DNA from: UBA685 sp049890115
GTDB taxonomy: Bacteria; Pseudomonadota; Alphaproteobacteria; Puniceispirillales; Puniceispirillaceae
Assembly (NCBI GenBank): GCA_049890115.1
Contig: JBMHCC010000033.1
Span: forward strand, 11,390-75,389
Length of the DNA: 64,000 nt
Direction of reading: 5' to 3'
In this document: positions 54,296 to 62,904 of the stretch, piece by piece
How positions within the stretch are numbered: position 1 is the stretch's first letter
Layout of the letters: every line of letters begins with the position of its first letter
Notes under the pieces: generated by a model
Told to the model about the DNA's origin: nothing
Seen by the model: only the letters and a program-made list of their open reading frames with translations
The model's database searches: none
Program-made: the position numbers and the translations under genes

Positions 54296-55402
54296 ATGAC
54301 ACCAGCAACATCCATATTATCAGATGGGATTAGACTTTGTGTGACATTTGCCATCGCTGGGTCTGTTGGCTATGGATTATTATTACTTGATGCGCCAGCA
54401 CCTTTTTTACTTGGCTCTTTATTTGGTGTCTGGATTATTGGCGGCCTAGTACCGCAAATCAGACCGCATCTTGGCGTGGCACGCTGGTTTCATATTCCGA
54501 TTGTGATCGGCCTTGGGGTTTTGATTGGCAGTTTTTTTACCGCTGAAATTCTCATGCAATCTGGCAAATGGATAGATACTGTCCTCGTCACGGCCTTTGT
54601 CACTATGGCTGTGACCATGGCAGGCTATCTATTCCTGACAAGGCTGCGTTCCTATGATCAGATGACAGCGTTTTTATGTTCTGTCCCAGGCGGTCAGGTC
54701 GAAGTGGTTGCGATTGCCAGAGACACGATTGATAAAGATTATGTCGTTGCCTTATTTCATCTGGTGCGTGTTGTCTTTGTATTTTCATCGACCCCCTTAT
54801 TACTTGCTTTTTTGCAAGACGCAGAGGCCGTTAAAGCGTCAAATCAGGCAATGCTATCTCTGCCAAGTCTGTTTGATCTCTCATGGCAAGAGTTAGCTGG
54901 TTTCATTGGTTTATCAGTCGCTGGTTTTTGGCTAGCCAAATTGATAGGCCTGCCAATGCCTCACATGCTTGGCCCCGTTTTCATCAGCATAGCTGCCCAT
55001 AGTTCAGGGTTGATTTTTATTCCTCGTTGCACTGAATTTGTATTGCTTGCCCAATTATCGATTGGCGGCGCGATTGGCGCGCGATTGGCACAGGTGCGTT
55101 TTGGTGAATTACTAACCTATATCAAAGATGCCATTATCAATGCTTTGATAATTTTATCCCTCTATGGCATTGCGACCATCATCATGGCTAGCATCACAAA
55201 CAATAGCATGCTTCAAATATGGCTCGCCTTTATCCCTGGCGGCTATTATGAGGTAACGCTCCTTGCCTTAATTTTTGGCTTTGATATCGCCTTTGTGGCA
55301 TTTCACCATACGATCAGAACAATGATGATTTATTTGTTTCTACCTGCAATAGCTGTCAAATTACGTCATGACACATCAGCTGATAACAGGCCAAATAGCT
55401 AG
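54296..55402 (+). CDS. AbrB-type (COG3180) membrane protein, possible transporter
   Basis: 368 residues from the ATG; a GTG at 54290 overlapping the gntR stop is equally possible. About ten hydrophobic helices in two copies of the AbrB-duplication domain: SVPGGQVEVVAIARDT near 128 and HLVRVV, then FIPGGYYEVTLLALIFG near 315 and HHTIRTMMI. Earlier annotated as ammonia monooxygenase, which it is not. The function of the family is unsettled; transport or regulation has been suggested. In this locus it occupies the place of a tricarballylate permease, so a carrier role is a good hypothesis. Confidence 0.8.
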   Translation: MTPATSILSDGIRLCVTFAIAGSVGYGLLLLDAPAPFLLGSLFGVWIIGGLVPQIRPHLGVARWFHIPIVIGLGVLIGSFFTAEILMQSGKWIDTVLVTAFVTMAVTMAGYLFLTRLRSYDQMTAFLCSVPGGQVEVVAIARDTIDKDYVVALFHLVRVVFVFSSTPLLLAFLQDAEAVKASNQAMLSLPSLFDLSWQELAGFIGLSVAGFWLAKLIGLPMPHMLGPVFISIAAHSSGLIFIPRCTEFVLLAQLSIGGAIGARLAQVRFGELLTYIKDAIINALIILSLYGIATIIMASITNNSMLQIWLAFIPGGYYEVTLLALIFGFDIAFVAFHHTIRTMMIYLFLPAIAVKLRHDTSADNRPNS

Positions 55403-55414
55403 GGCCGAACGCTA

Positions 55415-56491
55415 TCAGATAGAGGCAGGAATAAACACATCACCTGCTGCTAATTTTCGCGCAGTTCGCACCAGACCAGCTGATTTATGGATGAAATCAG
55501 CGCCCTTCATCTCATAATCTATCACCACTTTCATGATGCCCATTGGATGATATAATGACAAGGTCGCTGGCTTTGTTTGCGAAAATACCATCATGCCATC
55601 TGCCACTGTGCCAGGTGTTAACATGCAAGATGCCATGCATTGGCTGCCCGTTACTGCCATTGTGGGATGTGTTGTCCATGGCATGAAATAGCGTGTATAG
55701 ACAGAAGCCTCATCAGGATGAGCTGCAATCAGACCAAATTTTGGTGTGACAGATTTGGTGCAATCACCCATCCCCATCAAGGCACCAGCCTTTAGCCGCA
55801 CCTCTTCCATTTTGGCAAAAAAAGCAGCATTGGCATCAAGCTCTTCGCGGCTTTCCTGTCCTGTAAGGCCGAAATTTTCAGCTCTGGCAATCACCATCGG
55901 CATTGCGACATCCATACAGGTAACGGCGATACCATCAATCATATCTATGGCATTGCCAGTTGGCAGAAAGGCACCTGTGGATGAGCCTGCTACATCCATA
56001 AAATGAAGCTCAACAGGGGCAGCGGTGCCAGGCACACCATCAATCGCAGCATCACCCTCATAATGCACATAGCCGCCCTTTGTTTGCACCTTGGCACGTA
56101 CCCTAGCACCAGTATTAACAGCGCGGATTTTGACCTCTGTCACATCGCCATCTGGTGCGATAAGACCCATTTCAAGAGCAGCAGGGCCAACAGCTGTTAA
56201 GATATTGCCGCATGTCGGTTTGAAATCAACAAGCCTGTCTTCGACACTAACTTGTGCAAAAAAATAATCAATATCAGCCCAATCATCATCAGAAACAGAT
56301 AAGATAGCAACTTTCGTTGTCACAGCATTCCCGCCGCCAATACCATCAATATTTAACGGATGGCCAGAACCAAGAGCCGCTATCAGAATCTCTGCCAATT
56401 TATCTTTGTCTTGTGGCAAATCTGCCTGATTGAAATAAGGCCCACGTGACGAGCCGCCACGCATAAAAATATAAGGGATTGCTGTTTGCAT
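55415..56491 (-). CDS. PrpF-family isomerase (4-oxalomesaconate tautomerase-like)
   Basis: 358 residues. PrpF fold motifs: RGGSSRGPYF near 11, DGIGGGNAVTTKVAIL near 49, KPTCGNILTAVGP near 92 (catalytic Cys) and MGMGDCTKSVTPKFG near 246. DGVPGTAAPVELHFMD is typical of the GalD/4-oxalomesaconate branch. The family shifts double bonds in aconitate-like acids. Next to tcuA, whose product is cis-aconitate, it may isomerise an aconitate or methylaconitate. No prpC/acnD or gallate genes are near. It converges on the AbrB-type gene with 12 bases between stops. Confidence 0.82.
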   Translation of the reverse strand: MQTAIPYIFMRGGSSRGPYFNQADLPQDKDKLAEILIAALGSGHPLNIDGIGGGNAVTTKVAILSVSDDDWADIDYFFAQVSVEDRLVDFKPTCGNILTAVGPAALEMGLIAPDGDVTEVKIRAVNTGARVRAKVQTKGGYVHYEGDAAIDGVPGTAAPVELHFMDVAGSSTGAFLPTGNAIDMIDGIAVTCMDVAMPMVIARAENFGLTGQESREELDANAAFFAKMEEVRLKAGALMGMGDCTKSVTPKFGLIAAHPDEASVYTRYFMPWTTHPTMAVTGSQCMASCMLTPGTVADGMMVFSQTKPATLSLYHPMGIMKVVIDYEMKGADFIHKSAGLVRTARKLAAGDVFIPASI

Positions 56492-56645
56492 AAATGCTCT
56501 CTTTCAGCCTGTCATAATGGTCTATGATTATGGGTTATTATCACAGAGAATTTTTGAAAAAGCCAGCTATGCTAGCAGCCATTTAAGTAACGATAGGCTG
56601 GCTATCTCCCGCCCCTTGGATAACAAAGCCGGTAGATAGGATAAG

Positions 56646-56670
56646 TATCGCAGCGATAATCAAAATTATC
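56646..56670. promoter_or_regulatory. overlapping dyads before the DUF4174 gene
   Basis: TATCGC-A-GCGATA (56646-56658) runs into GATAAT-CAAA-ATTATC (56655-56670). They lie about 80 bases before the DUF4174 start in the 256-base divergent spacer with the PrpF-like gene. A wider AGCCAGC/GCTGGCT pair flanks 28 bases earlier in the spacer (near 56550-56600). Any of these could be operators; none looks like a terminator. Confidence 0.35.
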
Positions 56671-56747
56671 ATGATATAAAACCAAGTCTTGTCTGGTACG
56701 TATGAACATAGAGCAAGGGTGAATAATATCTTGGAACATGTGGTGAA

Positions 56748-57206
56748 ATGGATATGCTGCGCTTTTACAAACAGGCTTATGAGCCAACAAAGCTTGCGAT
56801 GACCGCTATGCTGGCAGGGCTAATAATGCAACCAATTCAGCTATTGGCACATGTATCAGACCACCTGGAAATTGCTGCCCATCAATGGCAATCCCGCCTT
56901 GTGATTGTTATCTCAAGTGAAAATCAGCCTGAGCTGCACCACAAAGCAGAAGCGTTTTTTCAAAAACATGAATGTAATATTGCAGATCGTAATCTCTTAT
57001 TGCTCGCATTTCAGGCTGAAGACACTGCTATTGCGACCCTGTTAGAAGATGAGCAAGTTAAAACAGGTCTATGGCTGATAGGCTATGATGGCGGCATTAA
57101 ATCACATAGTAGTGATGATAGTTTGCTTTACCGCTTATTTGCTATGATTGATGAGATGCCAATGAGACAAGCAGAAATGAAGGATACAAAAAATTGCGCC
57201 TCATAA
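56748..57206 (+). CDS. DUF4174 family protein, probably exported
   Basis: 152 residues. The C-terminal 90 residues match my memory of DUF4174: HQWQSRLVIVISS near 45, then TGLWLIGYDGGIK near 104 and LFAMIDEMPMRQAEM near 128. The N-terminal part (residues 14-34) is hydrophobic, AMTAMLAGLIMQPIQLLAHV, and may be a signal peptide or anchor. The family has a thioredoxin-like look but no CxxC here. Its function is unknown. It converges on the MocA-type gene and overlaps it by six bases. Confidence 0.65.
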   Translation: MDMLRFYKQAYEPTKLAMTAMLAGLIMQPIQLLAHVSDHLEIAAHQWQSRLVIVISSENQPELHHKAEAFFQKHECNIADRNLLLLAFQAEDTAIATLLEDEQVKTGLWLIGYDGGIKSHSSDDSLLYRLFAMIDEMPMRQAEMKDTKNCAS

Positions 57207-58205
57207 GGCTTGCTTGATACCTGATTGCGCACTGTTATACACAGCTTCTTCCAACGCCATCACGGCCAAATATTCTTCTATTTCATTTTCAGGCACCAGA
57301 TTATTTTGCCAGGCATTGATGGCATGGCTTATCAAATGATAGACACAATCACCGCCAAATTCACCTGTGCTATCAACTGGCGTGAGCTGTTCTATTATCT
57401 GGCTGCCATGCGCACGCCAATAAAGCGCACCATCACCAGCAAGACGCAAAGTGCCCTTTTCAGCTTCTAATTCAGCCTCTCCCATAGTGAGGCGGTGATT
57501 TTCAGCATTATGATCAACCAGCCTGTTACCATCAAAAACAACACGCAAACCATCTGGATAATCAAGCACTATTAGCCCAGCATCTTCACCTTTGATCACA
57601 GGGTTTAAGCGCCGTAAATCAGCATAAACAGCCTGTGGCGCACCAAATAAATAAGCAAATACATCAAGGAAATGAATGGCTGTTTCATGTACTAAAAAGC
57701 GCGGCATTATTTGAAAATAGGGCTGGCGCGCAAGATAGGCATCCTTGCCTTGCCCATCACCAGGGCGCAAAGCAAAACGGAACTGGTAAATTTGGCCAAA
57801 TCTGTCTGTTGCCATTTGCTCTTTTATGGCACGATACCAAGGCTGAAACCGAAAATTATCATGTATCACCAAACTGACATGATGTTGTTTTGCCAGCTCC
57901 GCCATCTCTTGGGCTTCGGCAAAAGAGGCACAGAAAGGCTTTTGGCATATTATGCGGTTTATACCAGAGGCGATTGCCGTTTCAATCAGCATCTTATGTG
58001 CTGATGGCGGCACAACAATATCAAGCACATCTATATCAGTTGATGACACCATATCTGCCAGACTATGAAAGCGGCTCACATCATCAGGCGATTGTGCATC
58101 AGGATTTGGATCAGCAATACCAACCAAGACACAATCTGGCAGCCTTGCCCATGCTTTATGATGCAGGCCAGCAAAATAGCCAGCACCAACCACCGCGATA
58201 TTCAT
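57201..58205 (-). CDS. Gfo/Idh/MocA-family oxidoreductase
   Basis: 334 residues. N-terminal Rossmann motif VGAGYFAGLHHKAW (5-18) and ICQKPF near 90, a variant of the usual EKP. The C-terminal alpha/beta domain has RFALRPGDGQGKDAYLARQPYFQ near 145 and HETAIHFLDVFAYLFG near 172, where His and Asp of HxxxHxxD are expected. Acts on a sugar or polyol with NAD(P); the substrate cannot be told. Divergent from the MBL hydrolase gene with a 182-base spacer. AGGA lies ten bases before ATG. Confidence 0.88.
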   Translation of the reverse strand: MNIAVVGAGYFAGLHHKAWARLPDCVLVGIADPNPDAQSPDDVSRFHSLADMVSSTDIDVLDIVVPPSAHKMLIETAIASGINRIICQKPFCASFAEAQEMAELAKQHHVSLVIHDNFRFQPWYRAIKEQMATDRFGQIYQFRFALRPGDGQGKDAYLARQPYFQIMPRFLVHETAIHFLDVFAYLFGAPQAVYADLRRLNPVIKGEDAGLIVLDYPDGLRVVFDGNRLVDHNAENHRLTMGEAELEAEKGTLRLAGDGALYWRAHGSQIIEQLTPVDSTGEFGGDCVYHLISHAINAWQNNLVPENEIEEYLAVMALEEAVYNSAQSGIKQAL

Positions 58206-58387
58206 TCAGTCTTATCCTGTCGTAACAAGCCATCATATTTTGTAACATCAGCATATCTGATAGGGTTTGGGCAACTAGCTTTTGGGAAAAATTCTTTGAT
58301 GATACACTGCTATCATGCCACATTACAGTTCTGAAACTGGCATTATCAGCAAGGCCAATTATCATAAAGGCAAGAGCGAGGCAGGCA

Positions 58388-59197
58388 ATGAGCGATATTT
58401 TATGGGAAGTCTATGCGCTGAAATATGCTGAGCGCAATGAACGCACACGCAATGACAGCTTTTTATTTGATCCCCATCATGACAGCCAGCATGATATGGA
58501 TTATTTCATCTGGGTGTTGAAATCTGATGACAGAGTTATTCTGGTTGATACAGGCTATGATGCGCAAGAAGCCAACAGGCGCAATCGGCCTGTTTTGCGT
58601 GCCCCTGCACAAGCTTTGCAAGCACTTGGCCTTTCAGCTGATGAGATTACCGATATCATCATCACGCACCTGCATTATGATCATGCTGGCTGTCTGGAAG
58701 ATTTCCCAAATGCGAAGATTTATTTGCAACCAGAAGAGATGACCTATGCCACTGGCCCTTGCATGTGCGAGGATGTGTTGCGCATGCCCTATACAGGCAA
58801 GCATATCTGTGCAGCGGTCACAGCACTTTATTCAGGCAGGCTACATTATTGTCATGATGATGAAGCGATTGCGCCAGGCATTTCAGTTCATCTTGTTGGC
58901 GGTCATGCCAGGGGGCTTCAGGTGGTGCGTGTCAAAACAGCTGCTGGCTGGCTCGTTTTAGCATCCGATGCCACTCATTATTATGAGAATTTCCTTGGCC
59001 GAAAGCCGTTCCCGATTGTTGTGGATCTAGAAGCTATGATGACAGGATTTACCATCATTCAAGATTTAGCCTCAACGCCAGAGCTGGTGATACCAGGTCA
59101 TGATCCTCTTATATCACAGCTCTATGCCCCATTTGGGACAAGTGGTTTTATCTGGCGTCTTGATAAGGGTGCCCAAAAAAAATTACCGCAATTCTGA
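58388..59197 (+). CDS. metallo-beta-lactamase-fold hydrolase, N-acyl-homoserine-lactonase-like
   Basis: 269 residues. Zinc motif THLHYDHAG with His94, His96, Asp98 and His99. Further ligands lie in GGHARGLQVV near 175, ASDATHYYEN near 195 and PGHDP near 238. The pattern is that of the AttM/AiiA-like lactonase group. No luxI/luxR genes are in the window, so a lactone or thioester intermediate of catabolism is as likely as quorum-signal turnover. GAGGCAGG precedes ATG. It begins a rightward pair with the MDR gene 27 bases later. Confidence 0.85.
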   Translation: MSDILWEVYALKYAERNERTRNDSFLFDPHHDSQHDMDYFIWVLKSDDRVILVDTGYDAQEANRRNRPVLRAPAQALQALGLSADEITDIIITHLHYDHAGCLEDFPNAKIYLQPEEMTYATGPCMCEDVLRMPYTGKHICAAVTALYSGRLHYCHDDEAIAPGISVHLVGGHARGLQVVRVKTAAGWLVLASDATHYYENFLGRKPFPIVVDLEAMMTGFTIIQDLASTPELVIPGHDPLISQLYAPFGTSGFIWRLDKGAQKKLPQF

Positions 59198-59224
59198 TAA
59201 GGCGCCATAAGGGAATTTAATCAC

Positions 59225-60289
59225 ATGTCTGAAAGCATGATGGCTGTTGTTACCACTGGTGAGGGCGGCACTGACAAGCTGGTTTATCGCTCTGTGCCAC
59301 TGCCTGAATTGCGCCCTGGCGAGGTGCTATTAAAGGTGCTGGCGGCAGGTGTTAATAATACCGACATTAATACCCGCCTTGGCTGGTATGCGCGCTCCGT
59401 CACATCTGCCACAGATGAAACAGATGATACAGGCACTGTATCAGATGGTGCTGGCGGATGGGCTGGCACAACGCCCTTTCCCTTAATTCAAGGCACAGAT
59501 TGTTGTGGCCTTGTCACAAAGACAGCAGCATCAGATGATGAACATCTGATAGGAAAGCGCGTATTAGTCAGAGCCTGCATGCGCAAAAATGGCTTTCAAT
59601 CCTATGAGATGACATGGATGGCATCTAATTTTGATGGTGCTTTTGCTGAGTATGTCGCTGTGCCAGCATCAGAGGTTTTTATTGTGGATTGTAACTGGCG
59701 TGATGCTGAATTAGCCACTATCCCATGCGCCTATGCAACAGCTGAAACAATGCTTGAGAGAAGCCATTGCAAAGCTGGCTCACACATCCTTATCACAGGG
59801 GCTTCTGGCGGTGTTGGCTCTGCTGCTATTCAGCTTGCCAGACGGCGCGGGGCAATCGTAACAGCTGTTACCAGCCCTGCAAAAATGGCAGATATCAAAG
59901 CACTTGGCTGTCAGCATGTAATAGACAGAACAAGCAATTTACAAGCCCAATTATCAGACACATCATTTGATATCATCATTGATAATGTAGCAGGTGATGA
60001 TTTTCCGATTTTACTGAAATCTCTCAAAGCAGGTGGCCATTATGCAAGCTCTGGTGCGATAGGCGGGCCTGTTGTTAATCTTGATATGCGTGATCTCTAT
60101 CTTAAGGATATAACGCTCATTGGCTCTACCGCTTGGGATGAAGCTGTCTTTGGCAATCTTATTCGCTATATTGAAAATGGGGAAATCAAGCCATTATTGG
60201 CACGCGAATTTGCCTTATCAGATATTGTAGCAGCACAGGAATTTTTTAAACAAAAAACCCATATTGGTAATGTGGTTTTGATACCCTAG
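59225..60289 (+). CDS. MDR-family quinone reductase-like oxidoreductase, paralogue
   Basis: 354 residues, medium-chain dehydrogenase fold. HILITGASGGVGSAAIQLARRRGA near 190 and an N-terminal GVNNTDINTRLGWYARSV near 39. Like its paralogue at 25787-26884, it has no catalytic zinc cysteine. The two share SGAIGGP/AGAIAGP, the ALG/AVG-hxVIDR block and the C-terminal PLLAREFALS pattern. It runs with the lactonase-like MBL gene, so a ring-opening then reduction is conceivable. Substrate unknown. It converges on the aminotransferase gene with nine bases between stops. Confidence 0.85.
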   Translation: MSESMMAVVTTGEGGTDKLVYRSVPLPELRPGEVLLKVLAAGVNNTDINTRLGWYARSVTSATDETDDTGTVSDGAGGWAGTTPFPLIQGTDCCGLVTKTAASDDEHLIGKRVLVRACMRKNGFQSYEMTWMASNFDGAFAEYVAVPASEVFIVDCNWRDAELATIPCAYATAETMLERSHCKAGSHILITGASGGVGSAAIQLARRRGAIVTAVTSPAKMADIKALGCQHVIDRTSNLQAQLSDTSFDIIIDNVAGDDFPILLKSLKAGGHYASSGAIGGPVVNLDMRDLYLKDITLIGSTAWDEAVFGNLIRYIENGEIKPLLAREFALSDIVAAQEFFKQKTHIGNVVLIP

Positions 60290-60298
60290 CCTTGCTTG

Positions 60299-61471
60299 TT
60301 ATCTGTGATATTCACCATAATATCTCTCTAGGTGGGACCGCAATGCCGCTATCCCATCTTTGACAACCTTATCACGGCCAAATCCTATGCGAAAATGATC
60401 ATCAGGCACAGTGCCTATCTGTGATGCGTAAATTGAAGATGGCAAAAGCAAGATTCCACTTTGTGTTATGGCCTTTTGGCAGAATTGGGCACCGCCCTCA
60501 GCCCCTGTGAATTTCGGGAAGGCAACACAACCACCAAGCGGGGCTGAAAATTCAAACAAATCTGGAAAATCATGAAATAATTCTGTTAGTAATGCCAAAT
60601 TATCAGCCATAATCTTTTTATTGCGTGAGATGATGCTATCACCTGCTTTCAGCGCAATCAGTGATAACATCTCACTTGGCCCTGAATTACAAATCGACAG
60701 ATAATGTTTATAGCGCTCCACCTTTTGCAATAATGCTTTATCAGCTGATGCGATCCAACCAATACGAAGGCCTGGCAATCCATAGGCCTTTGACATCACA
60801 TTCAGCGAAACACCACGCTCATAGAGGTCGGCAATTTGCGGTATCTGATTTGTTTCATCTAATTCAATGCCGCGATATACCTCATCACAGAAAATATAAA
60901 TGCCTCTTTTGCGGCACTGTTCAATCAATGCCATCACATCATCAAGTGGCATGATGTGGCCTGTTGGATTATTTGGCATATTAAGCGAAATCATCTTTGT
61001 TCCAGGGCGTATTGCATCCAATATCGCATCGAGCGAGAGATGCCAGTCATGAGGCGCACCATCTTTTTTATAATTTATGGGCACAGATGATACGTCACAT
61101 AAGGTCAAGGGAACGCTCTCAGCACTCTGATAATTTGGCACCGGCACTATCACATGGTCACCATCAGTTAATAAGACTTTTGCCACTGCATAAATCGCTT
61201 CACTAGCACCAGCATGACACAGAATATTATCAGCTGACATTGTCTTATAGCTATCAGCGATAACCGCACGTAATTCTGGTGCGCCATAGGTCTGGGTATA
61301 GCCAAGCCATTGATGCTCAAAGGCAGTTTTATCGTCGTCACTGGCCAACGCTAGCAAATCAGTAAGTGACATACTTTCCACATCAGAGGCTGTCATATGA
61401 TGCTTGGCGGTAAATTCCCATTCAGAGAAAAACACCTCTAAGGCAAAATCACGAAGTGGCTGTTTTGTCAT
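60299..61471 (-). CDS. PLP-dependent aminotransferase, class I/II
   Basis: 390 residues from the ATG eight bases after AAGGG; a GTG three codons upstream overlaps that site. Fold type I: PNYQSAESVPL near 115, NMPNNPTGHIMP near 165 (Asn that contacts PLP), CDEVYRGIEL near 197, and Schiff-base Lys in MSKAYGLPGLRIGW near 230. Arg for the substrate carboxylate is near RIGFGRD at the end. The substrate is not evident. An eight-bp inverted repeat lies 20 bases before the start. Confidence 0.88.
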   Translation of the reverse strand: MTKQPLRDFALEVFFSEWEFTAKHHMTASDVESMSLTDLLALASDDDKTAFEHQWLGYTQTYGAPELRAVIADSYKTMSADNILCHAGASEAIYAVAKVLLTDGDHVIVPVPNYQSAESVPLTLCDVSSVPINYKKDGAPHDWHLSLDAILDAIRPGTKMISLNMPNNPTGHIMPLDDVMALIEQCRKRGIYIFCDEVYRGIELDETNQIPQIADLYERGVSLNVMSKAYGLPGLRIGWIASADKALLQKVERYKHYLSICNSGPSEMLSLIALKAGDSIISRNKKIMADNLALLTELFHDFPDLFEFSAPLGGCVAFPKFTGAEGGAQFCQKAITQSGILLLPSSIYASQIGTVPDDHFRIGFGRDKVVKDGIAALRSHLERYYGEYHR

Positions 61472-61490
61472 CCTTGACACCCTTGATTAT

Positions 61491-61511
61491 GGTTTTTCTT
61501 TCTGAAAAACC
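61491..61511. promoter_or_regulatory. 8-bp inverted repeat before the aminotransferase gene
   Basis: GGTTTTTC (61491-61498) and GAAAAACC (61504-61511) are perfect inverted copies with a five-base centre. No T run follows on either strand, so an operator or leader hairpin is more likely than a terminator. Farther along, TGACACT repeats directly at 61568-61574 and 61588-61594, two helical turns apart. The 253-base spacer is otherwise without recognised structure. Confidence 0.4.
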
Positions 61512-61733
61512 CTAGCTGGTTGGCACATGATTATCCAGCTTACAATCACAGCATTTTAACATAAATGTGACACTAGTAACATCAATATGACACTGGCTTT
61601 TTTATCGTTCTGTCTTTGTCAATCAGCTATTTGAGCGAAGTTTCAGTTAGCTGTTTTTTGATTTTTGCAGTATGACCATGATGTGATGATGTCCGTTTTG
61701 GCTGTCATCTAGCTTTCATCTGGCAGAGGTATT

Positions 61734-62879
61734 ATGACAAAAAGTGAGCTGACATCTTATAGACAGCCAATCTTTATCGGGTTTTTTATCTATGCGTTTG
61801 CCCTTGGCAGCCTGTTTCCTCGTATTGGTGATTTGCAAGTCAAGATGGGCTTAACAGAAAGCATGCTTGGCCTATCGTTAATTGGCTTGCCTATTGGATT
61901 GCAATTATCACTTTTGATGGCAGCAAAATTACTCACAATAGTCAGCATCAGACAGGTGATGATAATTGGCATGCCTGTGATTAGCGGGGCATTTTGTTTG
62001 GCAGCGCTTGCCAATATGCCGCTATTATTTTCAGCAGCGTTATTTTTATCAGGCCTGGCTGTTGGATTAATTGAAGTTGTCATTAACCTGGAAGCTGACA
62101 GAGTAGAATATCATACAAGCCGGCGCATTATGAACAGAGCGCACGCTTTCTGGTCGCTGGGATTTTTCACTACAGGCATTTTTGGCGCATTAGCAGCCCA
62201 ATTTGCCATCCCTGTTTTTACCCATTTTCTGATTTTTGGTATTCCGGCAGCCATTGCCACCACAATTTTTTTTAAAGATTATAACCAGCTTGCCCCACGC
62301 CCTGAAGAAGCCGCAAGCAAGCCTGCTTTTGTCAAGCCAAGCAAAGCGATAATGCCGCTTGTCTATTTAACCTTAGCAGCCATGCTTATCGAAGGTGCAT
62401 CAATAGATTGGTCCGTGATCTTTATGAGAGATAGTTTTGATACGCTACCGATTATTGATGGTATGGCACTGGCTCTTTTTGCGTTCTTCCAGTTTTTAAC
62501 ACGTTACTCAGCCGATCATTTTGTCGCTCGTTATGGCCCGCCAAAAGTGGCTTATTTATGTCTGTTAACGATGCTTGCTGGCACATTTTTGGTTAGCCTA
62601 TCACCTATTTGGATAGTGGCCTTGGCTGGTTTTGCCTGTCTTGGCATAGGCTCATCTGTTATTTTTCCATTATCCATGTCAGCAGCTGCCCAATTAACAG
62701 ACAGACCAGCAGCTGAAAATGTAGCTGCTTTGGCTCAGATATCATTTGTGATTTTCCTGCTAGCACCGCCATCGCTTGGCTTTGTCGCAGAATATGCAGG
62801 CATTCGCGCTATCTTTGCTGTTACGCTACCGCTGACATTATTAAGCCTTTTCTTTGTCAAAAGCTTATCACAACGCTAG
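61734..62879 (+). CDS. MFS transporter
   Basis: 381 residues with about twelve hydrophobic helices and a charged middle loop. GSLFPRIGDLQVKMGLTESMLGLSLIG near 26 and the later DHFVARYGPPKVAYLC near 262 (loop 8-9, weak A-like motif). Fucose permease/putative sugar-type MFS style. Inner membrane. Solute not known. It is transcribed divergently from the aminotransferase, AGAGG precedes ATG, and converges on the Wzz-like gene. Confidence 0.87.
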   Translation: MTKSELTSYRQPIFIGFFIYAFALGSLFPRIGDLQVKMGLTESMLGLSLIGLPIGLQLSLLMAAKLLTIVSIRQVMIIGMPVISGAFCLAALANMPLLFSAALFLSGLAVGLIEVVINLEADRVEYHTSRRIMNRAHAFWSLGFFTTGIFGALAAQFAIPVFTHFLIFGIPAAIATTIFFKDYNQLAPRPEEAASKPAFVKPSKAIMPLVYLTLAAMLIEGASIDWSVIFMRDSFDTLPIIDGMALALFAFFQFLTRYSADHFVARYGPPKVAYLCLLTMLAGTFLVSLSPIWIVALAGFACLGIGSSVIFPLSMSAAAQLTDRPAAENVAALAQISFVIFLLAPPSLGFVAEYAGIRAIFAVTLPLTLLSLFFVKSLSQR

Positions 62880-62904
62880 TCCCAAAAATGATGGCCAGAT
62901 TATT

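Noticed and set aside
54296..55402. Ammonia monooxygenase or AbrB DNA-binding regulator, as the family name suggests
   Set aside because: The protein is ten hydrophobic helices in two repeats; it is neither a monooxygenase nor the small AbrB transcription factor.
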